Below are positions 35,537 to 43,805 of a stretch of DNA of 64,000 bases, piece after piece. Positions within the stretch are counted from its first letter, which is position 1. Each line of letters begins with the position of its first letter. Source of the DNA: an uncultured Lachnospiraceae bacterium. Its GTDB lineage: Bacteria; Bacillota; Clostridia; Lachnospirales; Lachnospiraceae. The stretch covers positions 91,797 to 155,796 of the forward strand of contig CAMNRH010000001.1 of NCBI GenBank assembly GCA_946552115.1, written 5' to 3'. The translations under genes were made by a program, and so were the position numbers. Below the pieces are notes generated by a model. That model was not told the DNA's origin, did no database searches, and saw only the letters and a program-made list of their open reading frames with translations.

Positions 35537-35590
35537 CAACTGAAAACAGAAGAATTATAAATTTCTGTCAGGCATAGAAAAGAACACATG

Positions 35591-35641
35591 AAAAAACGCC
35601 GGCTTTCCTGTAATGAATCATTCAAAGACAGAAAACCGACG
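35591..35641 (-). terminator. Rho-independent terminator of malQ
   Basis: Minus strand: CGTCGGTTTTCTGT pairs with ACAGGAAAGCCGGCG (one bulge, some wobbles), followed by TTTTTT. It lies 50 bp after the malQ stop and upstream of the spoIIIA promoter. Confidence 0.85.
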
Positions 35642-35691
35642 CCCTTTAAAACATTATTTACTTTTCTTTTGCTGCCAAAACGTTCTGATGC

Positions 35692-37188
35692 TTAACGGCC
35701 ATACGTAACAGCAAGTCTTTTCATTTTCTCCTGAAGCTTCCTGCTCTGCTGTTCCTCCCTAAGTCTCCATTTCCAGTTCATTCCAAGCGTAGACGGCTTA
35801 TTCATCCTTGCCCTGTCGTCCAATCCCAGGTAGTCCTGCATAGGAATAATACACAAATCCGCCACGCTCCCAAGTGCCAGACAAATCAGGCTCTCAGAAA
35901 TTTCCTCTGTTCCTGCGCGGAAATCATGGAGATATTCCCGCACCATACGACGCTCCTTAGGCGTAATATTATGAAACCAGGATACTAACGTTTCGTTATC
36001 ATGAGTCCCTGTATAAACTACGCAGTTACGCGGATAATTGTGCGGAAGATAATCGCTGGCATTTCCGGTATCCCGCTCGTCAAATGCGAATTCCAGCACC
36101 CGCATATTCGGATACCCGCTGTCACGCACAAGCTGCTTTACCGTCTCCGTCATATAACCCAAATCCTCCGCGATAATCTTTCTTTCGCCCAGACGGCAGG
36201 AAACTGCCCGGAACAAATCCATCCCCGGCCCTTTCTCCCACCAGCCGTTTGCGGCTGTCTCATCCCCGTACGGAATCGCATAATACTCGTCAAATCCTCT
36301 GAAATGGTCAATCCGAAGTACATCATACATGGTAAAGCAATGGGCAATTCTCTTTATCCACCATTCAAAGCCGGAGGCCTTATGGATGTCCCAGTTATAA
36401 AGAGGATTTCCCCACAGCTGCCCTGTCTCTGAAAAAGCGTCCGGCGGACAGCCCGATACCTGCACCGGACAGTTATCGCCGTCAAGCTTAAACAGCCACG
36501 GACTTGCCCACGCATCTGCACTGTCCATCGCCACATAAATCGGAATATCGCCGATAATCTCGATTCCCTTTTCATTGGCATATGCTTTCAGCTTTCCCCA
36601 CTGCTCATAAAACTTAAACTGCATATACTTTTGAAATTCGATATCAAAATACAGCTCCTCCCGGTAATAATCCAGCGCATTCTGCCATCGAAGACGGATA
36701 TCCTCCGCCCACGCGCTCCACGGACGGCCGTCAAACCGTCCTTTCACTGCCATAAACAACGCATAATCGGAAAGCCAGTAATCCTGCTCCCTTACAAATG
36801 CCAGAAACCGTGGATTTTCCGTAATACGGCTTCTTTCATAGGCTTTCCTTAAAAGCTTAAATCTCTCCAGATACTGCCTTTCATAATCAACGGAAGTCTC
36901 ATCATTTCCAAAATCAGCAGCGTCACATTCTTCCCCGGTGAGAACTCCCTCCTCTATCAAATCCTCCAGACTGATAAAATACGGATTCCCTGCAAAGGTA
37001 GAAAATGACTGATACGGAGAATCCCCGTAGCTTGTCGGGCCTAAAGGAAGAATCTGCCAATAGCTCTGTCCTGCTCCCACAAGATAATCTACAAATTCAT
37101 ATGCATTTTTTCCAAAACAGCCAATGCCATATTTCGACGGAAGGCTGCTGACCGGCAGCAGCACGCCGCATCCTCTTTTTCTATCCAT
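35692..37188 (-). CDS. malQ: 4-alpha-glucanotransferase (amylomaltase)
   Basis: 498 residues, GH77. Seen: RGCGVLLPVSSLPSKYGIG at the start, WQILPLGPTSYGDSPYQSFS near 43, the nucleophile region RIDHFRGFDEYYAIPYG near 292, the acid/base IIAEDLGYMTE near 338 and TGTHDNETLVSWF near 390. It transfers maltodextrin units between glucans. The start is 7 bp after the pnp stop, so it is transcribed with pnp, an unusual pairing. Confidence 0.97.
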   Translation of the reverse strand: MDRKRGCGVLLPVSSLPSKYGIGCFGKNAYEFVDYLVGAGQSYWQILPLGPTSYGDSPYQSFSTFAGNPYFISLEDLIEEGVLTGEECDAADFGNDETSVDYERQYLERFKLLRKAYERSRITENPRFLAFVREQDYWLSDYALFMAVKGRFDGRPWSAWAEDIRLRWQNALDYYREELYFDIEFQKYMQFKFYEQWGKLKAYANEKGIEIIGDIPIYVAMDSADAWASPWLFKLDGDNCPVQVSGCPPDAFSETGQLWGNPLYNWDIHKASGFEWWIKRIAHCFTMYDVLRIDHFRGFDEYYAIPYGDETAANGWWEKGPGMDLFRAVSCRLGERKIIAEDLGYMTETVKQLVRDSGYPNMRVLEFAFDERDTGNASDYLPHNYPRNCVVYTGTHDNETLVSWFHNITPKERRMVREYLHDFRAGTEEISESLICLALGSVADLCIIPMQDYLGLDDRARMNKPSTLGMNWKWRLREEQQSRKLQEKMKRLAVTYGR

Positions 37189-37195
37189 AATACTC

Positions 37196-39283
37196 CTACT
37201 CTGCTACATCTTTCATGCTGAATGAAAATCTTCCCATCTTATCCTTACCAAGACATACGACCTTTACCTTATCTCCCAGTGTGAGCACATCCTCCACATG
37301 GTTTACCCTCTCTTTTGATATTTTGGAAATGTGCACCATACCTTCCTTACCCGGGGCAAACTCTACAAAAGCACCGAACTCTTTGATACTGACAACCTTT
37401 CCCTCCAGAACCTGTCCGGCTTCAAAATCCGTCACAATAATGTAAATCAGCTTCTGAGCCTCCTCCATGTCCGCCGCGTCTGTTCCGCAGATGGATACGG
37501 AACCGTCATCCGTAATATCAATCTTCACGCCTGTCTGCTCGATAATCGCATTGATTGTCTTTCCGCGCTGTCCCACAACATCGCCAATCTTCTGCGGGTC
37601 AATCTGCATCTGTATAATCTTCGGAGCATACGGACCCACCTCCGGTCTTGGCTCTGCAATCGCCTTATTCATAACCTCATCAATAATATAGGTCCGCGCT
37701 TTCTTCGTAGCCGCAATCGCTTCCTCAATAATCGGTCTTGTAAGTCCGTGAATCTTAATATCCATCTGAATCGCCGTGATACCCTTATGCGTACCGGCTA
37801 CCTTAAAGTCCATATCGCCGAAGAAATCCTCCAGCCCCTGGATATCCGTAAGCACAAGATAATCATCGTCGGAATCCCCTGTCACAAGTCCCGCGGAGAT
37901 ACCCGCTACGGCAGATTTAATCGGTACGCCCGCTGTCATAAGAGACATCGAGGACGCACATACGCTGGCCTGAGAGGTCGAGCCGTTAGACTCAAAGGTC
38001 TCGGACACTGTACGAATCGCATACGGAAATTCCGCTTCGTCCGGAAGCACGGGCACAAGCGCACGCTCCGCAAGCGCTCCATGGCCAATCTCACGGCGTC
38101 CCGGACCTCTGGACGGCCTTGTCTCACCGACAGAATAGGACGGGAAATTATAATGATGCATATATCTCTTAGAAGTTTCCGCCTCATCGAGCCCGTCCAG
38201 TCTCTGTGCCTCCGCAAGCGGCGCAAGAGTTGTAATCGTACAGATTTGAGTCTGCCCTCTCGTAAACATCGCGGAACCGTGAACCCTCGGAATCAAATCA
38301 ATCTCTGCCGCAAGCGGACGAATCTGGTCAATCGCCCGTCCGTCCGGACGCTTATGGTCTTTCAAAATCATCTTGCGAACGGTCTTTTTCTGATACTGAT
38401 AAACGGCCTCGCCAAGTACGGCTAACCACTCCTCATTTCCGGCAAACGCCTCCGTAAGCTTTTCGGTAATCTGTCTGATATTTTCTTCCCTTACCTGCTT
38501 CTCATCCGTAAATACGGCCTCCTCCATCGCCTCCGGCGGGACAATCTCCTTAATTGCCTCGAACAATTCCTCCGGAACCGCACAGCTCTCATACGTATGC
38601 TTCGGCTTTCCGCATTCAGCCACAATCGTATTGATGAACGCGATCACCTTTTGATTCAGCTCATGCGCCGCAAAAATAGCCTCAATCATTTTCTGCTCCG
38701 GCACCTCGTTGGCCCCGGCTTCAATCATAATTACTTTCTCCCTTGTGGACGCAACCGTAAGCGCAAGCTCCGATACTTCTTTCTGCGCCGCTGTCGGGTT
38801 AAATACAAATTCACCGTCAACCAGGCCAACCTGTGTTGTAGAAATCGGCCCGTCAAACGGAATATCGGAAATCGTCGTTGCAATCGCAGCGCCAAGCATC
38901 GCCGTAAGCTCCGGCGAGCAGTCCTGATCGACAGACAGCACCAGATTTTCAAGGGTTACATCATTGCGGTAATCCTTTGGGAACAGCGGCCTCATAGGAC
39001 GGTCGATGACCCGGTCCGTAAGGACTGCATTTTCCGACGCTTTTCCCTCTCTCTTATTGAAGCCCCCCGGAATCTTTCCTACCGAATACAGCCTCTCATT
39101 ATACTCTACACTTAAAGGGAAAAAATCGATTCCCTCTCTCGGCTTTTCCGATGCCGTAGCCGTGCACAGTACGGTCGTATCTCCGTAGTGCATAAGTACC
39201 GCACCGTTCGCCTGCTTCGCAACCCTGTCCACGTCCACACGCAGAGTTCTTCCGGCTAATTCCATCTCATACTTCTTATACAT
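37196..39283 (-). CDS. pnp: Polyribonucleotide nucleotidyltransferase (PNPase)
   Basis: 695 residues. Two RNase PH-like domains (residues ~1-215, with GKIPGGFNKREGKASE; ~310-540, with HHYNFPSYSVGETRPSRGPGRREIGHGALAERAL), a KH domain ~550-610 (IGDVVGQRGKTINAI) and an S1 domain ~618-690 (GKVVSIKEFGAFVEFAPGKEGMVHIS). It degrades RNA 3' to 5' phosphorolytically. AAAAGGAG precedes ATG 39283. It follows rpsO with a 293-bp gap holding a structured element and a small ORF, which may mediate autocontrol. Confidence 0.98.
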   Translation of the reverse strand: MYKKYEMELAGRTLRVDVDRVAKQANGAVLMHYGDTTVLCTATASEKPREGIDFFPLSVEYNERLYSVGKIPGGFNKREGKASENAVLTDRVIDRPMRPLFPKDYRNDVTLENLVLSVDQDCSPELTAMLGAAIATTISDIPFDGPISTTQVGLVDGEFVFNPTAAQKEVSELALTVASTREKVIMIEAGANEVPEQKMIEAIFAAHELNQKVIAFINTIVAECGKPKHTYESCAVPEELFEAIKEIVPPEAMEEAVFTDEKQVREENIRQITEKLTEAFAGNEEWLAVLGEAVYQYQKKTVRKMILKDHKRPDGRAIDQIRPLAAEIDLIPRVHGSAMFTRGQTQICTITTLAPLAEAQRLDGLDEAETSKRYMHHYNFPSYSVGETRPSRGPGRREIGHGALAERALVPVLPDEAEFPYAIRTVSETFESNGSTSQASVCASSMSLMTAGVPIKSAVAGISAGLVTGDSDDDYLVLTDIQGLEDFFGDMDFKVAGTHKGITAIQMDIKIHGLTRPIIEEAIAATKKARTYIIDEVMNKAIAEPRPEVGPYAPKIIQMQIDPQKIGDVVGQRGKTINAIIEQTGVKIDITDDGSVSICGTDAADMEEAQKLIYIIVTDFEAGQVLEGKVVSIKEFGAFVEFAPGKEGMVHISKISKERVNHVEDVLTLGDKVKVVCLGKDKMGRFSFSMKDVAE

Positions 39284-39303
39284 AATTCTTCTCCTTTTCC
39301 TGT

Positions 39304-39384
39304 CTATAATTGTCCATGCGGGGCACATAGCATATCACGCCCGCACCGCAGACAGAAACACACCGAAACTACTGAAATATGCAT
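39304..39384 (-). CDS. Candidate 26-codon leader peptide upstream of pnp
   Basis: ATG 39384 is preceded 5 bp upstream by AGGAGGGG, one of the best ribosome-binding sites in the window. The frame encodes 26 residues, MHISVVSVCFCLRCGRDMLC then APHGQL, rich in cysteine, and stops (TAG) 20 bp before the pnp start. The start codon lies within one arm of a hairpin. I do not recognise the peptide; it may be a regulatory leader rather than a functional protein. Confidence 0.4.
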   Translation of the reverse strand: MHISVVSVCFCLRCGRDMLCAPHGQL

Positions 39385-39429
39385 TTACCCCTCCTAAATG
39401 TCTGTAAAAATGCAAATGTACATTTCAGT
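39371..39429 (-). promoter_or_regulatory. Hairpin in the rpsO-pnp interval masking a start codon
   Basis: Arms ACTGAAAT / ATTTCAGT (8 bp, perfect) enclose a second pair TGCATTT / AAATGCA. The loop exposes AGGAGGGG while the inner stem covers ATG of the 26-codon ORF. Candidate site for PNPase/RNase III feedback, by analogy with known pnp leaders. Confidence 0.5.
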
Positions 39430-39528
39430 GGTCTCGGGAATATTATCCTGTCCGCAATCTTAAATATTATAACACATGCACATCAAATATACTACAGAAA
39501 AATTCTTAAAAAGGGATTTTAAAAACCC

Positions 39529-39566
39529 AAAAAAAGAGCTCTTACCGCCAAACGGACAAGAACTCC
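39529..39566 (-). terminator. Rho-independent terminator of rpsO
   Basis: GGAGTTCTT...CCG pairs with CGG...AAGAGCTC, followed by TTTTTTT, 10 bp after the rpsO stop. Confidence 0.9.
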
Positions 39567-39576
39567 TTTTCATCTC

Positions 39577-39843
39577 TTATTTACGCAGTCCCAATCTCTC
39601 AATCAGGGAACGATATCTCTCAATATCTGTCTTCTTCAGATATGCCAGAAGACCTCTTCTCTGACCTACCATTTTAAGAAGACCTCTTCTTGAATGATGA
39701 TCTTTCGGATTTGCTTTAAAATGCTCTGTTAAATCATTGATTCTTGCAGTCAGAATTGCAATCTGTACCTCCGGTGATCCTGTGTCGCCCTCGCTTCTTC
39801 CGTACTCTGCAATAATCTGCTCTTTTCTTTCTTTTGAAATCAT
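39577..39843 (-). CDS. rpsO: 30S ribosomal protein S15
   Basis: 88 residues, standard uS15: [49 protein letters not shown]. It binds the 16S rRNA three-way junction early in assembly. ATG 39843 has AAAGGAGG 10 bp upstream; the open frame above to 39930 lies in the leader. It has its own promoter, leader and terminator. Confidence 0.98.
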   Translation of the reverse strand: MISKERKEQIIAEYGRSEGDTGSPEVQIAILTARINDLTEHFKANPKDHHSRRGLLKMVGQRRGLLAYLKKTDIERYRSLIERLGLRK

Positions 39844-39895
39844 CCTGATTTCCTCCTTTAAACTCTTAGTATCGCCTGATATTAAGTAACGGCTG

Positions 39896-39932
39896 GAGTA
39901 TCCGGTTACCGAACACCGGCTGTTTTCCACTC
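39896..39932 (-). promoter_or_regulatory. Candidate S15 autoregulatory leader structure
   Basis: In the ~90-nt 5' leader, GAGT / ACTC forms an outer stem around CCGGT / ACCGG with an 8-nt loop. Ribosomal-protein S15 leaders in Firmicutes autoregulate through such GC-rich helices; class assignment here is by position and general form only. Confidence 0.45.
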
Positions 39933-39936
39933 GGAA

Positions 39937-39965
39937 AGTATATCATAAATTTTACGTAAAGTAAA
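39937..39965 (-). promoter_or_regulatory. Sigma-A promoter of rpsO
   Basis: TTTACT (39960-39965), 17-bp spacer, TATACT (39937-39942), ~95 bp before the rpsO start. Confidence 0.72.
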
Positions 39966-39975
39966 GCAGAATATA

Positions 39976-42087
39976 CTACTTCACGGTTATTTTTATCACT
40001 GCCTTTTTCTTATTAAAGGTCGTAACGGTAACGGACGCCGTTCCTGCTTTCTTTGCCGTAATTTTCCCTTTTGAGGAAACGCTTGCAACCTTTGAGTTTG
40101 ATGATTGATAAGAAATCTTATTGGACGCCGTCCCCTTGGGAATCGTCTGTTTAATCTGGAACGTCTGTTTCACCTTTAAGGTCTTCTTTTTTGCATTCAA
40201 CTTAATTTTTTTCGGCGCTGCCTTTACTCTTACCCTGCACTTTTTAGAAGCGTTCCCTGATTTGGCCGTAATATAGGCTGTTCCTTTCTTTTTCGCGGTA
40301 ATGACGCCTTTCGAAGAAACCGTTGCGACCGACTTATTGGAAGATGACCAGCTGATTCCCTGATTCGAATTTTTTGGCTTTTTTGCCGCCTTTAAGGTAT
40401 ATTTTTCCTTTACGCCCAGGGTAACGCTCTTTTTACCGAGAGAAATACTCTTTGTCTTTACCGGCGTCATAAGCGGCCTGCCGATATAGACGACATGACT
40501 GCCGTCATAACTGTAAGGCAGCAGAGCCAGTGTTTTTCCCTTTCCGTCGGAAGTATAGGTAGAAAGGACACGGCCGTTCCCCACATATATAAAAGCATGA
40601 TAGATGTCTCTCCATTGTCCGTTTTTCGTAGGTCCTTTTGTATACATCGTATCGCCCGGGAGAAGCTTGGATTCACTGACCAGCTTATTGGCTACTGTCT
40701 TATCTTTCGATTTCAGCCATTTCGCCTGATCTGCCGCGGTGGCCGCATAATTTCCACCTGCGTTTCCTATCTTATAGATTTTCCGTCCCAAAGTCGTATC
40801 ATAATAACATCTGGAAACAAATGAGCTGCAGTCCCTGTAACCCTTATTCATTCTCTTAGGCTGGCTGTATCTGATAACTTTATAACCCTTTCCGTCCCCG
40901 CTTTCATAGTCATGAAAGGCATTATTTACCGCCTGATAAGCTCCCTTATAGGTACACTCCACCAGAAATCTGATATAGCTTCCGTCATCCAGATATGCCC
41001 GGATATATACCCGGCCGATCTTCTTTCCGGTCACCTGTCCGGATTTATTGACCGACGCAATAGCAGTATTCATAGATTTCCATGACTTCGGCGCTTTCTT
41101 CTTTCCGTTAAGCTTTAAGATAAGCGTATCCTTCTTTCCCTTATAAGTCACGATACTTTTCAGATATTTACTGATGGTATTGGATGCGCTCACCTCTGCC
41201 TCATAATATTTAATCTTAATTTCAAACAGCTTTCCGTCTATCGTGACAGGAACCGTCCCGCTTTTTGACACTTCCAATTCAAAATATCCCTTTGAAGTAT
41301 CAACGGCGCCAAGCCAGATTCCATCTACATTTCCACATTCAACAACCGTTCCGCTGTCCATTCCCTTAACAGAAACTTTCACTGTCGGATATGAAAAATA
41401 CCACCAGTCGGCCTGCGCGGCTTCGTTCAGATTATGATACACGTTATAGGTCGTTTTACGGACAGTCACCGGCGCCACAACCTCGACCGTTATTTCCAGC
41501 CAGTCTCCTGCTGCATCTGTAATATACAGACTTGTAGAACCTATTTTCTTTCCTGTCAGATTGCCTGCCGCGTCAACCGAAGCAATTTCAGAATCTGTCA
41601 CAGAAAATGTACCTTCTGACCATCCGTGCTGATAATCATCCGGATTGATCTGCACCGTGACTCCCACGGAAATCCGTTCTCTCCAGCCGGCCGACGACCA
41701 CCCGGTTTTTTTCCGCTGTATCTCAGGCTCCTCATATGCCTCATCATCCCCGGCCTCCGAAGACTCCGGCGCTCCGATTTCCTCTTCTTCGTTGTCCGGG
41801 ATGTCTTCTTCCGGTTTCTCAATATTCCCGTCTTCCGCAGGCGGAGTCCCATTCTCACTTCCATTCCCGGTCTCCGTTTCTCCGGATTCGTCAGACGGCA
41901 GCTCCGGTGCCTCCGGCACGATAACCTCATCGCTTCCGGATACATCCTCCGTTTCTCCGGCTGTCACACCTCCTGAAACTTCCTCTGGTTCCTGTGCATA
42001 AACCTTCGTCCCTCCTGTTCCTGTGCTGCACAGCCCGGCAATTAATGCCAGCGACACAAGAACAGATAAGCATCTCTTTCTCTGCAT
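39976..42087 (-). CDS. Secreted NlpC/P60-type hydrolase with Ig-like (Big_2) domains
   Basis: 703 residues. Signal peptide ~1-31 (CLSVLVSLALIAGLC...VYAQ), a disordered acidic Pro/Glu/Gly/Ser linker to ~125, Ig-like Big_2-type repeats at ~140-205 and ~330-390 (IASVDAAGNLTGKKIGS, IASVNKSGQVTGKKIGR), an NlpC/P60-like papain-fold domain ~405-535 with the catalytic Cys in GYRDCSSFVSRCYY and His in IYHAFIYVGNGR, then two lysine-rich Big_2 domains to the end (VATVSSKGVITAKKKG, VASVSSKGKITAKKAG). Probable peptidoglycan or surface-polymer hydrolase. ATG 42087 has GAGGAAG 6 bp upstream. No LPxTG anchor; the basic tail may hold it to the wall (inference). Confidence 0.9.
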   Translation of the reverse strand: MQRKRCLSVLVSLALIAGLCSTGTGGTKVYAQEPEEVSGGVTAGETEDVSGSDEVIVPEAPELPSDESGETETGNGSENGTPPAEDGNIEKPEEDIPDNEEEEIGAPESSEAGDDEAYEEPEIQRKKTGWSSAGWRERISVGVTVQINPDDYQHGWSEGTFSVTDSEIASVDAAGNLTGKKIGSTSLYITDAAGDWLEITVEVVAPVTVRKTTYNVYHNLNEAAQADWWYFSYPTVKVSVKGMDSGTVVECGNVDGIWLGAVDTSKGYFELEVSKSGTVPVTIDGKLFEIKIKYYEAEVSASNTISKYLKSIVTYKGKKDTLILKLNGKKKAPKSWKSMNTAIASVNKSGQVTGKKIGRVYIRAYLDDGSYIRFLVECTYKGAYQAVNNAFHDYESGDGKGYKVIRYSQPKRMNKGYRDCSSFVSRCYYDTTLGRKIYKIGNAGGNYAATAADQAKWLKSKDKTVANKLVSESKLLPGDTMYTKGPTKNGQWRDIYHAFIYVGNGRVLSTYTSDGKGKTLALLPYSYDGSHVVYIGRPLMTPVKTKSISLGKKSVTLGVKEKYTLKAAKKPKNSNQGISWSSSNKSVATVSSKGVITAKKKGTAYITAKSGNASKKCRVRVKAAPKKIKLNAKKKTLKVKQTFQIKQTIPKGTASNKISYQSSNSKVASVSSKGKITAKKAGTASVTVTTFNKKKAVIKITVK

Positions 42088-42139
42088 GTCTTTCTTCCTC
42101 ATTCCTTTCACTCTGCCTGTCATATTTCTTTTATAATTG

Positions 42140-43792
42140 CTATTCTTCTTCCTCTTCCTCCGACGTGACATTGTAAGGCTCAAGAATCGCAAACGCTATA
42201 TTCGTCGCATGATCCGCCACACGCTCAAGGCCTGAAATCGTATCCGAAAAAAGCATGCCCGCCTCAGGCGTACATTTATTCTTTGTAAGCCTTTTTACAT
42301 GTGCCCGCTGAAGCTTTCTTTCTCTTTCGTCTATATCATCCTCCAGAGTCAGAATATCCTGCATATGCTTCTGATTCCGATTTGTAAACATATCCAGCGA
42401 ATATTCCAAAATCTTAACAACCTCCTCTGTCATATCCTGAAGCTGTTTTTTCGCTTTTTCACTAAACTCAATTCCCCGCTCAATACGATCCTTTGCCGAA
42501 TCAGCAAAATTTTCCGCATGATCTCCGATACGTTCAATATCATTGACTACATGAAACAAAGCTCCGATTAGCCTCGCATCCGCGATAGGAAGCTCTATTT
42601 CATTTACTTTCACAAGATAATCCGTAATTTTCCGGTTCAGGAAATCAATGTAAGTTTCCCTTCTATATACCTCCTCGATTTTTTTCTCATCCAAATCGCA
42701 CAGCGCATCCATTCCGATTTTTAAATTCGAAAGAGCAACCTTTCCCATATGCTCGATTTCGTGAATTCCATTAGAAAATGCGGTTGTCGGAGCAAGAATA
42801 TTTCCTTTTCCTATATAATAAAGCTCATATTCGTCCTCCTGCAGCGCATCCGTTCCCGGCACAAGCCTGTAGGTGGCTTTCACAATCCATCCCATAAACG
42901 GGAACAGCATTGCAACCTCAAAGACCTTCATCAGCGTATGTACGTTGGCAACCGCACGCGCAAGATTGCCGCCTGACATATAAAGGAGCGCGTCCGTAAT
43001 CGGCTCAAGGGCAAGCAGCAGTATGATAAACATAATGACAGAACCTACGACATTAAAAAGAAAATGAATCAAAGCCGCACGCTTTGCATCCTTTTTCCCG
43101 CTTAAGCTGGCCACAAGAGCGGACACGCAGGAACCGATATTACATCCGAGAATCATGAACGGACATATCGTAAACGCTAAAAGCCCCTGAGAGACCATAA
43201 GAAGAATAATACCTACCGTAGCGGAAGAGCTCTGAAGCACTGCAGTAATCAAAAAGCCTACTAAAATTGCCGAAAACGGGCTGGTAAGAGAGCCTAAAAA
43301 CTCCAGTATAGCCGGAGATTCTTTTACGGCCTGCATGCTTTCTCCCATAATCCGAAGCCCCATAAAAAGAATACCAAATCCGAGAATGACTTCTCCGATT
43401 TTCTTCACGCCCTGCTTCTTACAAAACATTACCATAATAACGCCGATAATGACTACTAACGGAGCGATGTCTGACAGATTAAATGCAATCAGCTGCCCGG
43501 TAACCGTCGTACCGATATTGGCGCCTAAAATGACTCCTGTCGCCTGCATCAGAGTCATAAGACCTGAATTTACAAAGCTTACAACCATTACCGTAGTTGC
43601 GTTGGAAGATTGGATAATCGCTGTAAATACAATTCCGACTACCATCCCGATAAAACGATTCTGCGTAAAAAATTCCAGAATTCCTCTCATCTTCGCCCCG
43701 GCTGCTTTTTCCAGGCCTTCACTCATCAGCTTCATGCCATAAAGAAAAAAACCTAAGCCTCCAAACAGTGTAAAAACTTCTGTTATACTCAT
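42140..43792 (-). CDS. Na/phosphate cotransporter family protein (NptA-type, PhoU-like tail)
   Basis: 550 residues. The first ~320 residues hold about nine hydrophobic helices with the duplicated QSS motifs IIQSSNATTVMVVSF near 60 and VLQSSSATVGIILL near 190, the signature of SLC34-like Na/Pi cotransporters. The C-terminal ~220 residues are a PhoU-like helical domain. It begins 13 bp after ribF, so it reads as the tail of the nusA-infB operon; phosphate uptake or export from that position is unusual. Confidence 0.93.
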   Translation of the reverse strand: MSITEVFTLFGGLGFFLYGMKLMSEGLEKAAGAKMRGILEFFTQNRFIGMVVGIVFTAIIQSSNATTVMVVSFVNSGLMTLMQATGVILGANIGTTVTGQLIAFNLSDIAPLVVIIGVIMVMFCKKQGVKKIGEVILGFGILFMGLRIMGESMQAVKESPAILEFLGSLTSPFSAILVGFLITAVLQSSSATVGIILLMVSQGLLAFTICPFMILGCNIGSCVSALVASLSGKKDAKRAALIHFLFNVVGSVIMFIILLLALEPITDALLYMSGGNLARAVANVHTLMKVFEVAMLFPFMGWIVKATYRLVPGTDALQEDEYELYYIGKGNILAPTTAFSNGIHEIEHMGKVALSNLKIGMDALCDLDEKKIEEVYRRETYIDFLNRKITDYLVKVNEIELPIADARLIGALFHVVNDIERIGDHAENFADSAKDRIERGIEFSEKAKKQLQDMTEEVVKILEYSLDMFTNRNQKHMQDILTLEDDIDERERKLQRAHVKRLTKNKCTPEAGMLFSDTISGLERVADHATNIAFAILEPYNVTSEEEEEE

Positions 43793-43805
43793 TTGTACTC
43801 TCCTT

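Noticed and set aside
37331..38425. A 364-codon open frame on the plus strand opposite pnp
   Set aside because: It is antisense to highly conserved pnp codons, is Arg/His/Cys-rich as expected for a shadow frame, has no ribosome-binding site and no recognisable domain.
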